From Pantoea cypripedii (GTDB lineage Bacteria > Pseudomonadota > Gammaproteobacteria > Enterobacterales > Enterobacteriaceae), in contig NZ_MLJI01000001.1 in NCBI RefSeq assembly GCF_002095535.1, positions 3,452,801-3,516,800 on the forward strand: a DNA stretch of 64,000 bases, in the 5' to 3' direction. Below the pieces are notes generated by a model, which did no database searches, had not been told where the DNA came from, and saw only the letters and a program-made list of their open reading frames with translations. The position numbers were made by a program, and so were the translations under genes. Each line of letters begins with the position of its first letter. Within the stretch, counting starts at the first letter, position 1. This document shows, piece by piece, positions 56,401 through 64,000 of the stretch.

Positions 56401-59400
56401 GTGACGGAAGCGGTCGAACTGACGTTGCCGGCCTCGTCGGTGACGGTGACATTTAACGTATGGGTGGCATTCGACAAGGTCGAGGTGGTGTAGTTCCAGT
56501 TGCCGGAACCGTCTGCCGCCACCGATCCCAGCAGCGTCGTACCATCATAGACCGTGACGATGCTGTTCGCTTCCGCCGTACCACTCAGCTCAGGGGTGTT
56601 GTCGTTGGTACTGCCGCCATCGGCGATGGTGACCGCAGGCGTGCTGTTGTTGTTTTGCAGCAACAAATCGCCCACCGGTTCCGGCGCGGTCGCATCTACC
56701 GCCACCGTAATGGTGGTGGAAGCGGTACTGACGTTACCGAGCGTATCGGTGACCGTGGCACTCAGGGTATGGGTGCCGTCCGTGAGCATCGGTGAGCTAA
56801 AGCTCCAGTTACCAGAGCCGTCGGCGGCAACCGAACCAATCACCGCCGTGCCATCATAGATGGTGATGATGCTGCTGGCTTCTGCCGTACCGGTCAGCAA
56901 CGGCGTGTTGTCGTTGGTGGTAGCACCATCCGCCAACGGAACCGGCGTGGTGCCGTTGTCATCGCTGACCACCAGGCTGGTGGGATCAGGCTGGGCGGTA
57001 TCCACCGTAAAGGTGATCGGCGTCGATGCCGCGCTGGTGTTGCCCGCCGCATCGGTGACGGTGACGCTCAGGCTGTGGGAAGCATCGCTCAGCGTCGGGG
57101 TGTTAAAACTCCACTGCCCGTTGCTGTCCACCAGCACAGTACCCAGCACCGCCGTACCATCCAGAATGGTCACAGTGCTGCCCGCCTCTGCCGTACCGGC
57201 CAGCAGTGGCGTGCTATCACCGGTGGTGCTGCCGTCGGCAATGGCGGTTGGCGTGGTGCTGTTATCGTTACTGAGCGTAATGCCCGTCGCCGCATCTGGC
57301 GCGGTGGCATCCACCACCAGGCTGATGGTGGTCGGAACACTGGCATTTCCGGCAGCATCGGTTGCCGTCACGCTCAGGGTATGGGAACCATCTGCCAGCG
57401 CGGTGGTCGTGAAGCTCCAGGTACCGGCGTCCCCGACGGTAACCGAACCCAATACCCCATTCTCATCAGAGATAACGATGATGCTGCCCGCGTCTGCCGA
57501 CCCACTCAGCACTGGCGTGCTGTCGTTGGTCAGCCCGCCATTCGGGATGTCCACCGGATCGGTGCCTGCATCATTGGTCAGCACCAGATTCGCTGCCGCA
57601 GACGGTGCCACGGTATCCACGGTCAGCGCGATTGGTGTAGTCGGATCGCTGACGTTACCCGCCACATCCGCAACCGTGACGCTCAGGCTATGCGCGCCAT
57701 CGTTCAGTATTGGTGTGGTGAAGCTCCAGTTACCATCAGCATCGGTGATGGCGGTGCCCAGCACGTTGCTGCCATCCGACACGGTCACGATACTGTTCGC
57801 TTCCGCCGTGCCGCTCAGCACTGGCGTGTTGTCGTTAGTGGAACCGCCTGCCGCGATGGTTGTACCGCTTTGGTCATTGGTCAGCAGCAGATTATCCGCT
57901 GCCGCAGGTGCTTCACTGTCAACGGTGAAATCGACCGTTGCCGAGTTGGCGCTGGTGTTACCCGCTGCATCGCTGACGGTGACACTCAGGCTGTGCGGTC
58001 CCTGGCTCAGGTCAGACGTGGTGAAGCTCCAGCTGCCATCCGCTCCGGCGGATGTGGTGCCGAGTAGCGTGGTGCCATCATAAACGCTGACAATGCTGCC
58101 CGCTTCTGCGGTACCGGTCAGTTCCGGTGTCGCATCGTTGGTGAGATTGCCATCGGTGATTGGCACCAGCGTACTGCCCTCGTTGTTGTTCACAACCAGG
58201 TCAGTCACCGGATCCGGCGCAGCAGTGTCGATGTCGAAGTTGAGCGCCGCCGAGGATGGGCCGATGTTGCCTGCCGCATCGGTCACGGTGATGCTCAGTG
58301 CGTGGCTGCCATCCGGCAATGGCGTGGTGATGAAACTCCAGTTGCCGCTGCCATCGGTCGTCACGCTGCCAATCGCATCGGTACCATCGTAAATGGTAAT
58401 CAGGCTATTCGGCTCGGTAGTACCACTTAATACCGGTGAGTTGTCATTGGTGATGCCGCCATTGGCAATCGGAACTTCCGTGCTGCCATTGTTATTGTTG
58501 AGCGCAAAGTCCGCGACGTCCGGTACCGTGGTATCCACCGTCAGCGCCACCATGTTGCTCGGTGCGCTGATGTTACCGGCCGGATCGGTCTCGGTGACCA
58601 TCAGATTGTGGTCGCCATCGGTCAATGTCTGAAGCGTTAAGCTCCAGTCGCCGGTAGTCGCATCCGCCTGAACCGTACCGATCAGCGCCATGTTGTCATA
58701 AATGCTGATGATACTGCCCGGCTCTGCCGTACCGCTCAGCGTTGGGGTGTTGTCATTGGTCAGACCGTTCAGCGTATCGCCAGCGTCATTGGTCGCCGTC
58801 AGATTGGTGACCGGATCCGGCGCGGTGGTATCGACAGTGACCAGGATCGGATCGGAAGCATCACCGGTATTCCCCGCCGGATCGGTCACGGTAGTGGTCA
58901 GGCTGTGATCGCCCGGATCCAACGCCGGTGAGGTAAAGCTCCAGTTGCCGTCGGTATCGACGATGGCGGTGCCCAGCACGGTAGTGCCATCGGAAACCGT
59001 CACCGTGCTGCCCGCTTCAGCGGTACCACTCAATACCGGGGTGGTATCGTTGGTGGCACCCGTGGTGATCGGTACCAGCGCTCCGCTGTTGTCGTTGCTG
59101 AGTTGCAGATTATCGGCGGCTGCCGGGGCGGTGGTATCAATGGTGACGGCGATCGGATCCGAGGCCGGACCCGCGTTACCCGCTGCATCGGTCACGGTGG
59201 CGGTCAGGCTGTGGTCGCCCTCATCCAGGGCTGGCGTGGTGAAGCTCCAGTTACCATCGCCATCCACCGCTGCCGTACCCAGCACGTTAGTGCCATCGGA
59301 AACCGTGACGGTGCTGCCCGGCTCTGCCGTACCACTCAGCACCGGCGTGGTGTCGTTAGTCGCACCACCCGCGGCAATCGGTACCGCTGTGCCGCTGGAA

Positions 59401-62400
59401 TCATTACTGAGTTGCAGACCCGCTGCCGCCGCAGGAGGTTGGGTATCCACCGTCAACGCCAGCAGATCGGAAGCAGCGCTGGTGTTACCGGCCGGATCGG
59501 TCACGGTGGTGGTCAGGCTGTGATCGCCCTCGCTCAATTCCGGCGTAGTGAAGCTCCAGTTGCCGTCGTTATCCACGGTTGCCGTACCCAGCACCACGCT
59601 GCCGTCCAGGACAGTGACAGTGCTGCCCGCCTCGGCAGTACCACTCAACACTGGCGTGATGTCGTTAGTCGCCCCTGAAATGATCGGCACCGATGTGCCG
59701 CTGGAATCATTGCTCAGCAGCAGATCGCCTGCTGCTGCCGGGGCGGTGGTATCAATGGTGACCGCAATCGGATCCGATGCCGCACCGGTGTTACCCGCCG
59801 CATCGGTCACGGTGGCCGTCAGGCTGTGATCGCCCTCATCCAGTGCCGGGGTAGTGAAGCTCCAGTTACCATCGCCATCCACCGTTGCCGTACCCAGCAC
59901 ATTCGTACCATCGGAAATGGTGACGGTGCTGCCCGGTTCAGCGCTGCCACTCAACACTGGCGTGGTGTCATTGGTGGTGCCGCCTGCGGTGATCGGCACC
60001 TGGGTACCGCTTTCATCATTGCTCAGCTGTAGCCCCGTCGCCGCATCGGGTGCGGTGGTATCGACGGTGAAATCAATGGCCGTTGATGGCGGGCTGGTGT
60101 TGCCTGCCGGATCGGTCACGGTAGCCGTCAGGCTGTGCGCGCCCTCACCCAGTTCCGGCGTGGTGAAGCTCCAGTTACCGTCGTTATCAACCGCAACCGT
60201 GCCCAACACCGTACCATTATCAGAAACGGTTACCGTGCTGCCTACATCGGCGGTGCCGCTGAGTACCGGCGTGGTGTCGTTGGTCGCCCCCCCGGTGGTA
60301 ATCGGTGCTGACGGCGTCGTTTCGTCATTACTGAGCAGCACATCACCCGGGACCGCCGGAGCGGTGGTATCAATAGACACGGCGACCGGATCCGAAGCGG
60401 CACTGGTGTTGCCTGCCGGATCGGTGACGGTGGCGGTCAGGCTGTGATCCCCTTCCCCCAGCGGCGTGGTGGTAAAGCTCCAGTTGCCGTCGCTGCCAAC
60501 CGTTGCCGTACCCAGCACGGTGCTGCCGTCAGAGACGGTGACGGTGCTGCCCGGCTCTGCCGTGCCACTCAATACCGGCGTGGTGTCGTTAGTGACGCCA
60601 CCATCCGCAATCGGCACTGGGGTGCCCGTCAAATCATTACTCAGTTGCAGCCCGGTAGCGGCATCCGGCGCGGTGGTATCCACGTTCACGGCGATCGGGC
60701 TGGAGGCTGGTCCGGTGTTACCCGCTGGATCGGTGACAGTGGTAGTCAGGCTATGGTCGCCTTCATCCAGCGGCGGGGTGGTGAAGCTCCAGTTGCCGTC
60801 GCTGTCTACCGTGGTGGTGCCCAGCACCGTGTCGCCATCTGAGACGGTGACCGTCGTGCCTGGCTCTGCCGTACCACTCAACACCGGAGTGGTATCGTTG
60901 GTGGCGCCAGAGGTGATGGGTACGGATGTACCGCTTGAATCATTGCTCAGTTGGACATTGTCAGCCGCCGCTGGCGGGGTGGTATCCACGGTGAACAAGA
61001 AGGGACTGGATGGATCGCTGGTATTACCCGCCTGGTCGGTCACCGTGGTGGTCAGGCTATGATCGCCCTCAGTCAGAGTGGGTAACGTGAAGCTCCAGTT
61101 ACCATCGGTATCTGTGGTGGTGGTGCCCAGTAAAGTATCACCATCGAGGATCGAGATGATGGCGTTCGGTTCGGCACTTCCGCTCAGTACCGGGGTGTTA
61201 TCATTGGTGGCGCTGCCCGGTTCGATCGGAACCAGCGTACCACTTTCGTCATTGCTGAGCTGCAACCCACCTGTGGCACCCGTTGCCACCGTATCAATGG
61301 TGATATTGATGATGTCGGAAGTGGTCACATTGCCATTGATATCGGTGATGCTGGCCTGGAACGCATGGGCACCATCAGCCAGTGCGGTTGGCGTGAACAC
61401 CCATTGACCATTAGCGTCTGCGGTTACGCTGCCTAACAGCGTGGTGCCGTCATACAGGGTGATGAGGTTATTCGCGCCTGCCAGACCGCTCAGCACCGGT
61501 GTGCTGTCGTGGGTAAAGTCACCGTCACTCAGCTGTACCAGCGTGTTGCCCGTGTCATCCGTTACCTGCAACGTACTGGTGGCAGGCGGCAGATCGGCAT
61601 TGATGGTCACGTTGAACGGGGTAGTCGCCGGGCTGACATTTCCTGCCGCATCGGTCACGGTGGCCGTCAGGCTGTGGCTGCCGTTGGTCAGCGCCTCTGG
61701 CGTGAAGCTCCAGCTGCCGTCACTGCCCGCCGTTACGGTACCCAGCAGGGTATCGCCATCATAAACGCTGACAATGCTATTCGCCTCGGCCTGACCACTC
61801 AGGGTTGGCGTGTTGTCATCACTGAAGCCACCAGAAACCAGCGCTCCCTGGCTGTCGCCAACGTTATCCGTCACCACCAGACCACTGACGGCGGCAGGTG
61901 GCGTGGTATCCACGCTAAAGGCGATCGGTGCGGAAGCCGGGCTGGTATTGCCCGCCGCATCGGTCACGGTGGTGGTCAGGCTGTGGTTGCCATCGCTCAA
62001 TTGAGGCGTGGTGTAACTCCAGCTGCCATCCGGGTTGACCGTTACGGTACCCAGTACCGTGTTGCCATCGGAAATGGTCACAGTGGTACCGGGTTCCGCC
62101 GTGCCGCTCAGCAGCGGTGAACTGTCATTGGTTGGGCTGCCCGCCGTAATCGGCACGACAGTGCTGCCGTCGTTGTTGCTGAGCTGCAAGTCAGCCGCTG
62201 CCGCCGGAGCCTGAGTATCAATGGTGATATTGATGGTGGCAGAATCGGTAAGATTACTGTTGCTATCGGTGATAGTGGCGTGGAAGGCGTGTGTACCATC
62301 AGCCAGGGTGTCCGGCGTAAAACTCCACTGTCCGTTACTGCCTGCCACGACGCTGCCAAGCAACGTATCGCCGTCATACAGCGTGATCAGATTGTTGGCA

Positions 62401-64000
62401 CCTGCCAGGCCGCTCAGTACGGGCGTGCTGTCCTTAGTACTGGCACCATCGGCCAATGAAATCAGGGTATTGCCGCTATCGTCGGTCACCTGCAACGAGG
62501 TCGTGGCTGGGGGTAAGTCTGCCGCGATCACCGCATCAAACGCAGGGGTCGCTGCACTGACATTACCGGCAGTATCCGTCACCGTCACCGTCAGACTGTG
62601 GCTACCATTGGTCAGGGCTGGGGTGGTAAAGCTCCAGTTACCGTTGACATCGGTGGTCGTATTGCCCAACAGCGTGGTGCCGTCATAAATGCTGATCAGG
62701 CTGTTCGGTTCCGCCTGGCCGCTCAGAGTTGGCGTGTTGTCATCAGTGGAAACACCCGAACTAATCGGCCCCTGGCTATCACCCACGTTATCCGTTAGCG
62801 TCAGTCCGCTGGCCGCCGCCGGAGGTGTCGTATCGACGGTGAAGTTGATGGGATCGGACGCCGGGCTGGTATTGCCTGCCGGATCGGTGACCGTGGTGGT
62901 CAGGCTGTGCTGGCCCTCACCCAGGGTTGGGGTAGTGAAACTCCAGTTACCGTCACTGCCAACCACCGTCGTACCCAGTACCGTGGTGCCATCCGAAATG
63001 GTGACGGTACTGCCTGGTTCAGCGGTACCGGTCAGCACCGGAGTGGTATCGTTGGTTGAACTGCCCGCAGGCACCGGAATTACCGTGCTGCCATCGTTGT
63101 TGCTGAGATTCAAATCACCGGCTGCTTCCGGTGCCACCGTATCAATGGTGATATGGATGATGTTGGAGTCAGTCTGATTACCGAGAGTATCGGTGATAGT
63201 GGCGTGGAAGGTATGCGTGCCATCAGCCAGGGCGGTCGGGGTAAACACCCACTGACCGTCACTGCCCGCCACGACGCTGCCTAACAACGTATCACCGTCA
63301 TACAGGGTGATGACGGCATTCGCCGTCGCCAGACCACTCAGCACTGGCGTGGTATCACGGGTACTGGAGCCATCGAGCAATTGCACCAGGGTGTTGCCGC
63401 TATCATCCGTCACCTGCAATGAGGTGGTGGCTGGCGGGAAGCCCGCAGCAATAGTCACATCAAACGCTGGCGTTGCCGGGCTGACGTTACCCGCAGCATC
63501 CGTTACAGTCACTGTCAGGCTGTGGTTACCGTTACTCAGTGCCGGGGTAGTGAAACTCCAGCTGCCGTTAGCCCCTGCCACGACACTGCCCAGCAGCGTT
63601 GTGCCATCGTAGACTTTGACAATGCTATTGGCTTCCGCCTGACCGCTCAGGGTCGGCGTGTTGTCATCGGTTGTTGCGCCAGCGGTCAATGGTCCCTGGC
63701 TACCGCCGACGTCATCGGTCACCACCACAGCACTTGCTGCCACCGGTGCCACGGTATCGACGGTGAAGTCAATCGGATCCGACGCCGCGCTGGTGTTACC
63801 TGCGGGGTCAGTCACGGTGGTGGTCAGGCTGTGTGAACCATCCGCCAGCGTGGGCGTAGTGTAGCTCCAGGTGCCGTCAGCGCCGACCGTCACGGTGCCC
63901 AACAGGGTGCTGCCGTCATAAATGCTGACCGTGCTGCCCGCTTCCGCAGTACCGGTTAAGGTTGGCGTGGTGTCATCGGTGCTCGATCCGCTGGTAATCG
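53462..64000 (-). CDS. bapA: BapA-type giant adhesin, main repeat segment, N-terminus beyond the right edge
   Basis: One uninterrupted frame of about 3,510 codons that is still open at 64000; the first methionine-like codon at 63902 is not the start. The protein is a string of Ig-like repeats (Big_6/Big_13-like), rich in Thr, Ser, Asp and Gly, with no cysteine that I can see. Examples are NDTTPVLSGTAEPGSTVTVS and GNWSFTTPALDEGDHSLTAT. With the middle and C-terminal segments, and after removing assembly artefacts, at least about 4,750 residues lie in this window; Salmonella BapA has 3,824 in all. The product is exported by the type I system encoded downstream and should act at the cell surface in biofilm formation or host contact. 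The N-terminal retention region is not visible. Confidence 0.92.

Larger units (their letters stand above)
51300..64000 (-). repeat. tandem Ig-like repeat array of the adhesin (about 40 units)
   Basis: Repeats of about 100 residues (about 300 bp), each with a NDNTPVLSGTAEPGS-type strand, GxxxLG, a GxWSFTTPxLxxGxHSL strand and TVTDAAGN, then a VDTTAP linker. I count 34 NTP-LSG strands in 53462-64000 and at least six more in 51.3-53.45 kb. Three zones differ: three-unit groups at about 61.2-63.8 kb (930-bp spacing), single units at about 56.1-61.2 kb, and a second three-unit pattern at 52.4-55 kb with an exact 906-bp period. Each unit probably binds calcium at its Asp-rich interface. Confidence 0.92.

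Noticed and set aside
51300..64000. CRISPR or satellite-type non-coding array
   Set aside because: The roughly 300-bp repeats keep one open frame and conserve protein motifs, so they are coding repeats.

Overview
The window is chromosomal DNA of a gamma-proteobacterium of the order Enterobacterales, most likely the Pantoea/Erwinia side (Erwiniaceae). The housekeeping proteins are very close to their Escherichia coli counterparts, and the gene order lysS-prfB-recJ-dsbC-xerD-fldB-ygfX-sdhE-ygfZ-trhA-ygfF-gcvPHT-ubiI-ubiH-pepP-ygfB-zapA-ssrS-fau-serA-rpiA-argP-yggE-argO-mscS-fbaA-pgk-epd-tktA-speB follows the E. coli backbone. Three accessory blocks interrupt it. The genus is inferred from gene content and style only.

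Layout. (1) 1-5089: an accessory operon read leftwards: a periplasmic amino-acid-type binding protein, two DUF1989 (urea-carboxylase-associated) proteins, two ABC permeases and a third DUF1989 protein cut by the window edge. A MurR/RpiR-family regulator lies upstream. The intergenic region carries a sigma-54 promoter candidate, an NtrC-like site and a perfect 16-bp palindrome, so this looks like a nitrogen-scavenging operon. (2) 5161-30370: backbone genes for translation (lysS, prfB with its programmed +1 frameshift), recombination and redox folding (recJ, dsbC, xerD), flavoprotein and Fe-S functions (fldB, sdhE, ygfZ), glycine cleavage (gcvTHP), ubiquinone hydroxylation (ubiH, ubiI), cell division (zapA), 6S RNA, folate salvage, serine and pentose metabolism, and the ArgP regulator. 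(3) 30543-34917: an accessory catabolic block (MFS transporter, IclR regulator, large FAD oxidoreductase) inserted between yggE and argO. (4) 34896-44152: backbone again, with argO, mscS, the epd-pgk-fbaA glycolytic operon (with Cra and CRP-like sites), tktA, a YidB-like gene and speB. (5) 44208-64000: a BapA-type adhesin locus. It holds a giant repeat adhesin (N-terminus beyond the right edge) followed by its own type I secretion system (TolC-like, ABC exporter, HlyD-like), the three exporter genes overlapping by 4 bp at each junction.

The adhesin region is not assembled cleanly. Two 12-base CTAG linkers (stops in all frames) join contigs at 50324 and 53450. The left contig ends in a 5S rRNA gene fused by a 4-bp overlap to adhesin sequence, 314 bp are present twice on either side of the first linker, and four single-base insertions break the frame near 52.9-53.2 kb. 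The repeat spacing (906 bp between clean copies, 908 bp across the damaged interval) fits exactly with four extra bases, a 12-base linker and 14 missing bases. The natural gene is therefore probably one uninterrupted frame of more than about 4,750 codons within this window.

A family of intergenic palindromes with the core GCGCGATAAATCGCGC and an adjoining CGCTACG occurs six times across 30 kb. These are the main non-coding repeats of the backbone.
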